From CAZEDU01 sp964511185 (GTDB taxonomy: Bacteria; Myxococcota; Myxococcia; Myxococcales; Myxococcaceae), in NCBI GenBank assembly GCA_964511185.1, contig CAZEDU010000045.1, forward strand, positions 1 to 36,552: DNA of 36,552 bases. The letters run 5' to 3'. Positions 25,555 to 33,203 of this stretch are shown piece by piece. The notes under the pieces are model-generated. The model was not told the DNA's origin, did not search any database, and worked only from the letters and a program-made list of their open reading frames with translations. Both the position numbers and the translations under genes were made by a program. Position 1 is the first letter of the stretch. Each line of letters starts with the position of its first letter.

Positions 25555-28518
25555 ATGACATGGCTTCGGCTGCTCTTGGTGACGTTCGTTCTGGCGCTCG
25601 GCCTGCTCGGCAGTGGCTGTTCGAAGGAAGGCTGTCTGGCCGGCGGCGCCAACTGCCGCGTCGAATCGCCCTGTCCCAAGCTGACCTTCTCGTGTCCCGG
25701 CGCCGGCCCGCTCACCGCGCGCATCATTCAATCGGTGGCGGAGCGGCCCGGCGGCTGGAACGCGCTCGGCACCGTGGGCGACGTGCGCTTGAGCAACGGC
25801 GTGGTCGAGGCGGTCATCGCAGGGCTGGGCAACCAGAACTACCTCGACCCGAACGGCGGATCGCTGCTCGACCTGGCCAACGTGGGCCACGGCAACGACG
25901 GGCTCAACCAGCTGCTCCAGGTCACCGGCATTCTCCCAGGCGACGCCGTCCACTACACCTCGCTCGAGGTCATCGAGGAGAGCGATCGCGTCGGCGTTCA
26001 GCTCAAAGGCCGGCTCGACGGAGACGATCGGGTCAAGGTCTACACGCTCTACGAGCTCAGGCCTTGCGACGTGGGCGTGCGCATGCGCACCGAGATCGTG
26101 AACGGCTCGACCGATCAGAAGCTCTTCTTCACGTCCGACGGGTTCTACTGGAGCGGCCGCGAGGCGTTGCCGTTCACGCCCGCGCCCGGCGCGGGGTTCA
26201 CGCACCCCTCGTTCAACCTGCTCACCATCAACGACGCGTTCGAGACGTTTCCGTTCCTCGCGGCGAGCACCCACGTGGCGCCGCACGCCTCCTACGCGCA
26301 CGTGAGCTGCACCCAACGCGAGCTGCAAGGCTTTCAGAGCGACCAGGTCTCCGCGTCGGGCTTGCCGCGCGCCATCGTCCCGCCGCGCGAGTTCCAGGTC
26401 TTCGAGCGGTTCCTCGCCGTCATTCCGGACGACGACGTCGCCGGCGCCGCGAACGTGGCCATGGACGTTCGCGCGCAGCTCTTCGGCGAACGCCACGTGG
26501 TGATGGAAGGAACCGTCGGCCGCGCAGGCGCTGCGTCCTTCGACAACGAGCGCGAGGCCACGGTGCTGATCAGCGAAGGCGCGCTCGCCACCGCGCCCGA
26601 GAAGCGAACGCCGTGGACGCAGGTGGTGCCCGACGCGAGCGGCCGCTTCCGCGCCCGCGTCCCCGCGAACAAGACCTACGTCGTCGAGGTGCGCGCGTTC
26701 GGCGTCAAAGCCGGAGAGCGAGAGCTCGCGGTCGGCGCCGCCGACGTGGACGCCGGAAACTTCCTCCTCCCCTCCGCCGCGCGCGTCACCTTCTCGGTTC
26801 GGAGCGCGCAGAACCTCGACCCCATCGACGCGGAGATCTTCCTGGTCCCCGCCGACGACGCGACGCGCGAGGCGGTGCGCGGAGACTTCTATGGACGCTT
26901 CGGGAGCTGCGCGCCTTGGCTCGGCGCTCCCCCGGGCGCCAGCGCGGCATGCAACCGCGTGCTGGTCCGCGGCGGCGCCGCGATCGCCGATGTCCCCGTC
27001 GGTGAGTACTGGGCCTTCGCCTTTCACGGCCCGTTCTGGTCGCTCGAGCGGCAGCGCGTGTCCTTGACCGCCGCGAGCGCCACCTTGAGCTTTCAGCTGA
27101 CGCCGCTGCCCTTGCGGCCGACCGGGACGGTGACCGCCGACCTCCACGTGCACGGCGCGGCGAGCTTCGACAGCCAGATCCCCGACGAGACGCGCGTGCT
27201 CTCGTTCGCGGCGAGCGATCTCGAGGTGATCGTCGCGACGGATCACGAGGTCGTCTACGACTACACGCCCGTCATCGAGCGGCTCGGCCTGCAGGCCCGG
27301 ATGAACGCGGTGACCGGCGTCGAGACCACCGGCCACATTCCGTTCCTGCGCATCCCCGGGTACGGCTTTCCGCTCGTCATCGGCCACTACAACTTCTGGC
27401 CGCTTCGCTACGACCCGAGCCAGCCGCGCAACGGCGCGCCGTTCGACGAGCTGATCGAGCCAGGCGAGCTGTTCGACCGCACCGCCCCGCTCTTCTCCGG
27501 TACGCCGGTCATCGAGCTCAACCATCCCTACGCCGAGCCCGAGTTCGGCCGCGACCTCGGCTTTCCGCGGGCGATCGCGCTCGATGCGACCCAGGATCTG
27601 CCGAGCGGCGACGACGGCACCAACAACGGCGTCTTCGTGCGCGCTCCGGCGGGCGGGGCGACGAACGACGGGCACCACGCGCAAGAGGTGATCAACGGCT
27701 CCGACGCGACCGGGCTCCTGCCCTACCGCGCGTTCTGGTGGTTCATGTTGAACCAGGGGCGGCTCAAGACCGGCACCGCGAACTCCGACTCGCACGGGCT
27801 CACCGACAACACGGTGGGGATTCCGCGCAACGTCGTGTACGCGGACACCAGCGCCGGCGCCGGCTTCGACGTCAACGTGTTCAACCAGGCGATCCGCGAT
27901 GGGCGCGTGCTCGGCACCAACGGCCCGGTCATCGAAGCCACCCTCGAAGACGCGCAAGGCGCGCGGCGCGGCTTCGGCTTGTCCCCGTTCTCGCCCCATC
28001 GCAGCGGCGTCCTGCGCGTCAAAGTGAGCGCCGCGCCTTGGGTGCCGGTCGACGAGGTGCGCGTCGTCGTGAACGGCGCGGTGGTGCGAGCGGTGACCGA
28101 CGGCATCGCCAAGCCGCCCGACCCCTACGGCGCGGCGGGGCTCGTTCGGTACGAGGCGGACCTCCCGCTCGCCGAGCTGCTCCAAGGGATTCGCGGCGAC
28201 GCGTGGCTCTCGGTCGAGGCCGGCCGCGCGCTGCCGTTGGCGGGTGACCTCGCCGGGCGGCTCGATGGCTTGCCCGATGGCATCCCCGACACCAGCGACA
28301 ACAACGGCGACGGGGTCGTCGACGCCGCCGACGTCGAAGCAGGCGCCAAGTCCGGGCCGCTCCACCACCCGCCCGCGCCGACCGATCCGAACGACCCGCT
28401 CTACGGGTTCTCGCAGATCACCGGCGGCGCCCTGCCGTTCGCGTTCACCAACCCGTTCGTGCTGGACCTGGACGGCAACGGCCGGTTCGACGCGCCGGGC
28501 GTGGGAGGTGGCCGATGA
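25555..28518 (+). CDS. Lipoprotein with CehA/McbA-type PHP metallohydrolase domain
   Basis: A 987-residue protein from ATG 25555; the frame is open further upstream, but only this start places MTWLRLLLVTFVLALGLLGS at the N-terminus, with Cys22 as lipid site. Residues about 30-330 form a beta-rich domain with no family I recognise. About 340-510 looks like Ig/carboxypeptidase-regulatory-type sandwiches (RFRARVPANKTYVVEVRAFG). The PHP domain starts near 525 with metal-ligand motifs DLHVH (529-533), TDHE (562-565), GVETTG, ELNHP (654-658) and NSDSH (743-747). Near the C-terminus, NNGDGVVD and DLDGNGRFD resemble EF-hand/dockerin Ca2+ loops. CehA/McbA relatives hydrolyse esters or phosphoesters; the substrate here is unknown. 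The stop overlaps the next start (ATGA), implying coupled expression with an outer-membrane protein. Confidence 0.87.
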   Translation: MTWLRLLLVTFVLALGLLGSGCSKEGCLAGGANCRVESPCPKLTFSCPGAGPLTARIIQSVAERPGGWNALGTVGDVRLSNGVVEAVIAGLGNQNYLDPNGGSLLDLANVGHGNDGLNQLLQVTGILPGDAVHYTSLEVIEESDRVGVQLKGRLDGDDRVKVYTLYELRPCDVGVRMRTEIVNGSTDQKLFFTSDGFYWSGREALPFTPAPGAGFTHPSFNLLTINDAFETFPFLAASTHVAPHASYAHVSCTQRELQGFQSDQVSASGLPRAIVPPREFQVFERFLAVIPDDDVAGAANVAMDVRAQLFGERHVVMEGTVGRAGAASFDNEREATVLISEGALATAPEKRTPWTQVVPDASGRFRARVPANKTYVVEVRAFGVKAGERELAVGAADVDAGNFLLPSAARVTFSVRSAQNLDPIDAEIFLVPADDATREAVRGDFYGRFGSCAPWLGAPPGASAACNRVLVRGGAAIADVPVGEYWAFAFHGPFWSLERQRVSLTAASATLSFQLTPLPLRPTGTVTADLHVHGAASFDSQIPDETRVLSFAASDLEVIVATDHEVVYDYTPVIERLGLQARMNAVTGVETTGHIPFLRIPGYGFPLVIGHYNFWPLRYDPSQPRNGAPFDELIEPGELFDRTAPLFSGTPVIELNHPYAEPEFGRDLGFPRAIALDATQDLPSGDDGTNNGVFVRAPAGGATNDGHHAQEVINGSDATGLLPYRAFWWFMLNQGRLKTGTANSDSHGLTDNTVGIPRNVVYADTSAGAGFDVNVFNQAIRDGRVLGTNGPVIEATLEDAQGARRGFGLSPFSPHRSGVLRVKVSAAPWVPVDEVRVVVNGAVVRAVTDGIAKPPDPYGAAGLVRYEADLPLAELLQGIRGDAWLSVEAGRALPLAGDLAGRLDGLPDGIPDTSDNNGDGVVDAADVEAGAKSGPLHHPPAPTDPNDPLYGFSQITGGALPFAFTNPFVLDLDGNGRFDAPGVGGGR

Positions 28519-29366
28519 AGCGCGGCCTGCTGCTCGTGTTGTTGGCGGTGGGAGCGCCCTGCCTCGCGCAAGGCTCGCAGCTCGAAGCCGACCTGCGCCC
28601 CGTCGCCGCGGCGTGCGAGGCCGCCCCGGCGCACGGCCTCCCCGTGGGGCCGGTCGCGCTCGGCTACTACGAAGGCGACATGGCCGTCGGCCGGCGCGTC
28701 TGCCCCCGCACCGAGCTGGGCCTCGGCGTGCGCGGCGGGGCGATCATCGACACGCCCAACTTCTACGGCGCCATCGCGGCCGACGGGCTGCTCTTCGGCA
28801 GCCTTCGACTCGACGAGAAGCGCGAGCTGTTCGCCACGATCGAAGCAGTGCACTACCAGTTCGTGCAGAACGCCACGCTCACCGCCACGGCCGTCGACTT
28901 AGGGCAGCTCACCTTCGGCGGCACGACCTCGTGGGCGTGGACCGACAGCTGGCTCGGCGCCTGGAGCGCGCGCTTCATGCTGCCGACCTCGACCGCGACG
29001 CCGAACGTGCGCGTCGTCGGCGCCGAGGTCGGCCACGCCACCCGCCTCGCGCTCAACGCCTGGGCGGAGCTGCACGGCTACGCCGGCGTCGACGTCTCGG
29101 CCGGTCTCTCCAACGGGCCGATGTTTCCGCGCGCCGGCGCCACGGCGCTCGTCGGCGCGCAGCTGCGACCTGTCCATTGGTTCGCCGCGGCTCTGGACGT
29201 GAATGGGCGCTACGGCGCCACGACGCATCTCGCGCCCGCGCTGGCGCTGCGCTTCCGCATCGCGCGCGACTGGGGCACGGAGCTCGGCGGAACGATCCCG
29301 TTGGTGGGAAGCGACCGCCGCGACGCCATCCTCGGCCTCAAGGTGAGCTACCGCCGGCCGGACTGA
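28515..29366 (+). CDS. Probable outer-membrane beta-barrel protein
   Basis: A 283-residue protein with signal peptide MKRGLLLVLLAVGAPCLAQG and GGAGG about 7 nt before the ATG. After a short Cys-containing N-terminus (two Cys), the chain alternates short amphipathic strands rich in Gly, aromatic and small residues (ELGLGVRGGAIIDTPNFYGA, GTTSWAWTDSWLGAWSARFM, ALRFRIARDW) and ends LGLKVSYRRPD without a terminal Phe/Trp. This looks like a small transmembrane barrel, but I do not recognise the family. The ATGA overlap with the PHP lipoprotein gene suggests the two work together at the outer membrane. Its stop is only 23 bp from that of the convergent gene, leaving little room for a terminator. Confidence 0.7.
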   Translation: MKRGLLLVLLAVGAPCLAQGSQLEADLRPVAAACEAAPAHGLPVGPVALGYYEGDMAVGRRVCPRTELGLGVRGGAIIDTPNFYGAIAADGLLFGSLRLDEKRELFATIEAVHYQFVQNATLTATAVDLGQLTFGGTTSWAWTDSWLGAWSARFMLPTSTATPNVRVVGAEVGHATRLALNAWAELHGYAGVDVSAGLSNGPMFPRAGATALVGAQLRPVHWFAAALDVNGRYGATTHLAPALALRFRIARDWGTELGGTIPLVGSDRRDAILGLKVSYRRPD

Positions 29367-29389
29367 CGGACCGTCGGCGCGGGCGATGC

Positions 29390-30703
29390 TCAGGGCTGGC
29401 ACGCCGGCTGCGGGCCACCGGTGCAGCCGTAGATCAGCGTGTCCGTCGCGCACGCGATCTCGTTGACGATCCCCTGGCTGAACAGATCCGCGACCACCGG
29501 CACCGCGAGCTCGGCGTTGGTCTTCGGCCGGCCGGGCCCGGTCTGCGTCGAGAACAGCTCGCTGCACACCTTGCTCATCGAGCTCAGCGCCTGCTCGTCT
29601 CGGCGGACGGCCGACGCGTAGCTCCTCACGAAGCGCAGGACCGTGCCCCGCTGATCCGTCGCGCGCAGCAGGTTCACGCGGGACAGCAGCTGCTTGGTCT
29701 CGAACGCGGGCAGCTTCGCGTCGAAGGTGAGCCGGTACAGCATCCGCACCAGCTCCAGGTTGGTGTCCGAGGTCGCGTAGCAGCCCACCGCCTTCTTGAG
29801 CGGCCGGAGCACGTTCGGCTCGCGCTTGGGGTCGAGCAAGCGCTTCATGTCGCCCAGCACGGCGTTTAGATCGGGCTGCAGCGACGCCGGCAGCTGGCCA
29901 ATCGGCAGCGCGTCGAGCTCGGCGGGGTCGCTCATGTCGGGGAGGATCTCCAGCAACAGCCGCGTCAGCGCGACGACGCCGTTCTCGCCGCCGAACTGCT
30001 CGCCCTGCGCGGTGAAGTACGGCGCGAGCGCGGGGTTCTCGAGCAGCACGTCGATGCGATCGAGCGCGGCCTGGCCCTCCGGCGTCTCGGCGAACGCCGT
30101 CAGCCCGACGACGAGATCCAGCCCGTCGCCCAAGTCGCACACCGCGCTCGGCTGACACATCTTCGCGATCACGCCGGACAGCTCGTAGTGCGGCACCTGG
30201 CTCGCGGGCGGCCGGCCCAAGATGTAGTTGAGGATGCCCGCCACCTGCGGATCGACGAGCTTCACCGCCTCGAGCCCTTTCGCGTCGTGCACCAGGAGGT
30301 CGAGCGACCGGCGCAGCTCGCACAGCGGGTGGGGGCCGGTGGGCGGCGGCACGTCCGAGAGCGGCGGCGCGACCGCGTTGCAGGTCTCGCCGGGCGCCGC
30401 GCCGATCTCCGGAGGCAGCTTCGCCCAGGTGCTCAGCACCGAGAAGCCCGCGCGCAGCGCGTCGGCCACCGGCGGCGGATCTCCCTCGCGCGCGGGCACG
30501 AGCAGGTAATCGCGGATCACCTGCTTCAGCCCTTCGGTCTTGCCGGTGTTCGCCGCGGCGATGAAGCGCGGCATCAGCTGCTCGACCCCGCGGCAACCGG
30601 CGAGCTTGGGCGCCGGCGTAGGCGCCTCCTTGTTATCGGCGCCGCACGAGAGCGCCACCGCCGCCAAGAGCGGCCCGCTCCAACGCAAGACCCGAGCGCT
30701 CAT
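29390..30703 (-). CDS. Lipoprotein of unknown function
   Basis: A 437-residue protein. ATG 30703 has an excellent ribosome site, GGAGG, 7 nt upstream and overlaps the stop of the racemase-like gene (ATGA). The much longer open frame upstream of it is a shadow. The signal peptide MSARVLRWSGPLLAAVALSC gives Cys20 as lipid site. The rest is mostly alpha-helical with regularly spaced Leu and Asp-Pro turns (ELDALPIGQLPASLQPDLNA, MLYRLTFDAKLPAFETKQLL), hinting at an all-helical repeat scaffold. Several Cys (GCRG, ETC, LCEL, MCQ, VCDL, GCYA, KVCSEL, ACATD, GCTGG, ACQP) may form disulphides. I do not recognise the family. Coupling to a cytosolic CoA enzyme is unexpected and may reflect operon convenience only. 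Confidence 0.75.
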   Translation of the reverse strand: MSARVLRWSGPLLAAVALSCGADNKEAPTPAPKLAGCRGVEQLMPRFIAAANTGKTEGLKQVIRDYLLVPAREGDPPPVADALRAGFSVLSTWAKLPPEIGAAPGETCNAVAPPLSDVPPPTGPHPLCELRRSLDLLVHDAKGLEAVKLVDPQVAGILNYILGRPPASQVPHYELSGVIAKMCQPSAVCDLGDGLDLVVGLTAFAETPEGQAALDRIDVLLENPALAPYFTAQGEQFGGENGVVALTRLLLEILPDMSDPAELDALPIGQLPASLQPDLNAVLGDMKRLLDPKREPNVLRPLKKAVGCYATSDTNLELVRMLYRLTFDAKLPAFETKQLLSRVNLLRATDQRGTVLRFVRSYASAVRRDEQALSSMSKVCSELFSTQTGPGRPKTNAELAVPVVADLFSQGIVNEIACATDTLIYGCTGGPQPACQP

Positions 30704-31838
30704 ACCGCCGCCTCCGGGGAGAGCGCGGCGATCTCGTCGGGCGTGAAGCCGGCCTCGCGCAGCACCTCGGCCGTGTGCTCGCCCAACCGCGGCGGCCGCT
30801 CGAGCCGAGGCGGCCCCCACCGCAGCGGCGTCCTCAGCTCGGTGCGACCGGAGTGCTCGACGAACACCCCGCGCGCGCGCAGCTGCGCGTCCGCCAGCAC
30901 GTCGTCGCCCTCGGCCACCGGCTCGACGCACAGGTCGGCGCCCTCGAACAGCTGGAGCCAATGCGCGAGCGGCTTCGAAGCGAAGACTGCCTCGAGCGCG
31001 CGCCCGGCCAGCGCGCTCTCTTGGGGATCATGCATCTTCGGGAGCAGCTCGGGGCGCCCCAGCTTCTCGAGCAGCCCTTCGAGGAACTGCGGCTCGATCG
31101 CGCCGACCGAGAGGTACCGGCCGTCTTGCGTGCGGTAGAGCCGGTAGGCCGCGCTCCCGCCGTTGAGCATCTCCCGTCCCCGCCTCAGCGGAGCGCCCCG
31201 CTCCCCCATCGCGAGCCGCGCGCCCAGGTGCATGTGCAGGAACGCCAGCGCGCTCTCGGTCATCGAGACGTCGACCCACCGTCCCTGACCGGTGCGCTCC
31301 CGCTCGTAGAGGGCCGTCAGANNNNNNNNNNNNNNNNNNNNNNNNNNCCGGGCAGCGTCGGAGCGCCGTCGGCTTCACCGCCGTAGCCCAGCACGCCGGC
31401 CCGCGCCGCGTAGTTGATGTCGTGCCCTGCCTTCCGCCGTTCGGGGCCGGTCTGTCCGTACCCGGAAACGGAGCAGTACACGAGGCGCGGGTTCTCGGCC
31501 GAGAGCGCCGCGTACGACAGGCCGAGCTTCTCCATCACACCGGGCCGAAAGCCCTCGACCAAGACGTCATAGGCGCGCGCCAGCCGCTTCAAGGCCGCGA
31601 CGCCCGTGGGCGTGCGCAGGTCCAACACGACGGAGCGCTTGTTTCGGTTCAGCGCATGGAACATCGCGCTGTCCTCGTCGAGCATCGGCGGTATCTGCCG
31701 CAGGTAGTCCCCGCCGCCAGGCGCCTCGAGCTTGTCGACGCGGGCCCCCAAGTCGGCCAGCACCAAGGTGGCGTACGGCCCCGGCAATAAGCGCGACAGG
31801 TCGAGGACCCGAAGCCCGGTGAGCGCGAAGCGTTCCAA
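30700..31838 (-). CDS. Alpha-methylacyl-CoA racemase / CaiB-BaiF family CoA enzyme (gapped)
   Basis: Two frames separated by a 26-N gap form one protein of about 380-390 residues, typical for the family. The start is TTG 31838: the preceding in-frame codon series is closed by the stop of the SCP2 gene, and the product then begins MERFALTGLRVLDLSRLLPG, the classical CaiB N-terminus. Active-site features of alpha-methylacyl-CoA racemases are visible: AGHDINYAARAG (His139-Asp140) and, after the gap, GRYLSVGAIEPQF with the conserved Glu. The second catalytic Asp, expected in a GDxGGG-like stretch, falls in the gap. Such racemases invert the 2-methyl centre of branched acyl-CoAs for beta-oxidation. 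The neighbouring SCP2 gene, 9 bp upstream, supports lipid or sterol side-chain metabolism. A CoA-transferase cannot be excluded. Confidence 0.87.
31322..31347. other. Assembly gap (26 N) in the racemase gene
   Basis: Flanking residues are …GAPTLPG and LTALYERERTG. Relatives have about 17-20 residues here (roughly 50-60 bases), so 26 is too short, and 26 also breaks the frame (a multiple of three is needed). The missing part should contain the catalytic Asp. Confidence 0.8.
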
Positions 31839-31847
31839 CCGAAGCCG

Positions 31848-32174
31848 TTACGCCAGGAGCTTGCCGAGCTTCAGCGCCAAGCCCATGTCCATCGGCTTGA
31901 ACTTGAGCTTGCCCATCATCGCGGCCATCTGCGGGTTGAGCTGCTTCTGGCGAATCTTCACCAGGTCCTCGCCGCTGACGGTGATGGTCATCGTCGGCGT
32001 GCCGGTGCTGCCGGCGCTCACCCAGTCGGACGCCTTGGTCAGATCGACCGTCCACGCCCCGCCCTGATCGCCGGTCACGTTGAAGTGGATGACCGCGTTG
32101 ATCTCCTTGGCGAGCTCGGGCTTCGACTGGAGGAGCGTCGGAATCTCATTCTCGAGAATGTCTTTGGCGGTCAT
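31848..32174 (-). CDS. SCP2 sterol-binding domain protein
   Basis: A 108-residue stand-alone SCP2-type lipid-carrier protein starting MTAKDILENEIPTLLQSKPE. The signature runs from INAVIHFNVTGDQGGAWTVD through TMTITVSGEDLVKIRQKQL to the hydrophobic C-terminal helix KFKPMDMGLALKLGKLLA. SCP2 proteins bind acyl-CoAs or sterols in a hydrophobic tunnel and deliver them to enzymes in the cytosol. GAAGGGA lies 6 nt before the ATG and overlaps one arm of an inverted repeat, so its access could be controlled. The racemase gene begins 9 bp downstream in the same frame after a single TAA, so the two are almost certainly co-expressed. Confidence 0.9.
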   Translation of the reverse strand: MTAKDILENEIPTLLQSKPELAKEINAVIHFNVTGDQGGAWTVDLTKASDWVSAGSTGTPTMTITVSGEDLVKIRQKQLNPQMAAMMGKLKFKPMDMGLALKLGKLLA

Positions 32175-32183
32175 GTGGAGTCC

Positions 32184-32233
32184 CTTCGGTCGTCGAGAGA
32201 GCGCGGGACCGTAGCCATCGGGGGCGACCGAAG
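32184..32233 (-). promoter_or_regulatory. 9-bp inverted repeat overlapping the SCP2 ribosome site
   Basis: CTTCGGTCG (32184-32192) and CGACCGAAG (32225-32233) are perfect inverted copies with a 32-nt loop. On the minus-strand mRNA the 3' arm overlaps the GAAGGGA ribosome site of the SCP2 gene, so folding could limit translation. Alternatively it is a terminator after the response-regulator gene or a DNA operator. Confidence 0.4.
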
Positions 32234-32262
32234 CAATCTGAAAACCCGGCGGTGGCGCGGCT

Positions 32263-32652
32263 TTAGGGACTGGGGCGGCTTCCGTCGCCCAGCGACGAGC
32301 GGACCAGATCGAGCAGCTCGTTCAGCTCGAACGGCTTGGCCAAATGCCCCACCGCACCGAGCTCCCGCGCCTTGTTGCCGACGTTGCGATCCGCGGAGAG
32401 CACGATGATGGGAATGGGAGGAATGTCTTGCCGCTCATGCAGTTTTTGCGCGAACTCCCAGCCGTCCATCACCGGCATCATCAGATCGAGCAGGATGAGG
32501 TTCGGTCTCGGGGGCCCCAGCTTGTCCAACGCCTCTTGCCCGTTGCGCGCCCGACGAATCTCAAACCCCTCGACCTCCAAAATCTCGGCGAGGGCTTCAA
32601 GGATGTCAGGGTCGTCATCGACGACCAACACAATCGGGGTCGGTGAAGTCAC
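32263..32652 (-). CDS. Single-domain response regulator (CheY-like receiver)
   Basis: A 129-residue receiver domain with no output domain. Acidic residues D12-D14, phospho-acceptor D56 in LLDLMMP, S86 in VLSAD and K106 in LAKPF are all in place, so it should be phosphorylated by a histidine kinase. It starts with GTG at 32652 (MTSPTPIVLVVDDDP). The ribosome site is weak. The C-terminal tail (GDGSRPSP) is short and disordered. No kinase is visible nearby; stand-alone receivers are abundant in myxobacteria and act by protein-protein contact in phosphorelays or motility control. It may be the first gene of the SCP2-racemase-lipoprotein run (88 bp upstream of SCP2), but an inverted repeat in between could separate them. 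Confidence 0.92.
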   Translation of the reverse strand: MTSPTPIVLVVDDDPDILEALAEILEVEGFEIRRARNGQEALDKLGPPRPNLILLDLMMPVMDGWEFAQKLHERQDIPPIPIIVLSADRNVGNKARELGAVGHLAKPFELNELLDLVRSSLGDGSRPSP

Positions 32653-32940
32653 TGATGGGAACCAGTCTCTGAACTGCCCTGCGATCTACCTGCAAAACAA
32701 CTTTAGGGCCTCATCGAGATTCTCCATTGCTGCACAAGGCCGCTCGACTGTTGCCCTTTTGACAAAGCGTGCTCGGTTCTTTTTGGAACCGCAACAATTC
32801 GTGTCGCAGTTAGGCGCCACTCCGGCCAAGCGAGTGGGCGTTGGTCCTACCTGGAAGCCGGCGTCGAACGGCTGGCGGGGCTCCTACATGGCCAGTATGC
32901 TTGCCTTTGTTTTTTCGCGCTTCTTGACGGAGTGACGCCC
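32653..32940. other. Divergent intergenic region between response regulator and tatA (288 bp)
   Basis: The middle (about 32,690-32,810) is distinctly less GC-rich than the rest of the window. It holds a perfect TTGACA at 32759-32764 on the plus strand, but no good -10 follows at 16-18 bp. A small hairpin, CGGTTC-N6-GAACCG, lies at 32774-32791. Promoters for both divergent genes are expected here. I see no small gene I would support. Confidence 0.4.
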
Positions 32941-33183
32941 ATGGGTCTGCGCCCGACTGAAATCCTTCTGATCATGGCGGTGCTCCTCCTCTTGTTCGGG
33001 GCGAGCCGCCTGCCGCAGCTGGGCTCCTCGCTCGGCTCCGCGATTCGCAACTTCAAGAAGGGCTTCAACTCCGACGAGACGCCCGAAGACAAAGGCCAGG
33101 GCAAGGGCGTCGCGTCCTTGACCGGCGAAGGCCAGGACAAAGGCATCTCTGCGAGTCAGAAGTCGGGCGACCGAGAGGGGTAA
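32941..33183 (+). CDS. tatA: Sec-independent protein translocase subunit TatA
   Basis: An 80-residue protein starting at ATG 32941 with GGAGTG about 9 nt before it; an in-frame GTG at 32932 lies inside that ribosome site and is less likely. MGLRPTEILLIMAVLLLLFG is the single membrane helix. It is followed by the hallmark FGASRLPQLGSSLGSAIRNFKKGF, the hinge and amphipathic helix of TatA/E, then a polar Gly/Lys/Asp tail. TatA forms the size-fitted pore of the twin-arginine pathway that exports folded proteins. No tatB or tatC is in the window, so it is an isolated copy. The Tat-type DUF1552 protein nearby is a possible client. It could also be TatE or TatB-like, but the short tail favours TatA. 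Confidence 0.93.
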   Translation: MGLRPTEILLIMAVLLLLFGASRLPQLGSSLGSAIRNFKKGFNSDETPEDKGQGKGVASLTGEGQDKGISASQKSGDREG

Positions 33184-33189
33184 CAGTTT

Positions 33190-33202
33190 GGGGACAGTCC
33201 CC
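33190..33202. repeat. GGGGACNGTCCCC palindrome between convergent genes
   Basis: GGGGACAGTCCCC is the same palindrome as the two copies at 23727-23755, with A as the central base. It lies in the 20-bp gap between the tatA stop and the stop of the convergent TPR-protein gene. Confidence 0.8.
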
Positions 33203-33203
33203 G

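Noticed and set aside
32759..32764. TTGACA as a firm housekeeping promoter for tatA
   Set aside because: No acceptable -10 follows at 16-18 bp; at best part of a promoter.
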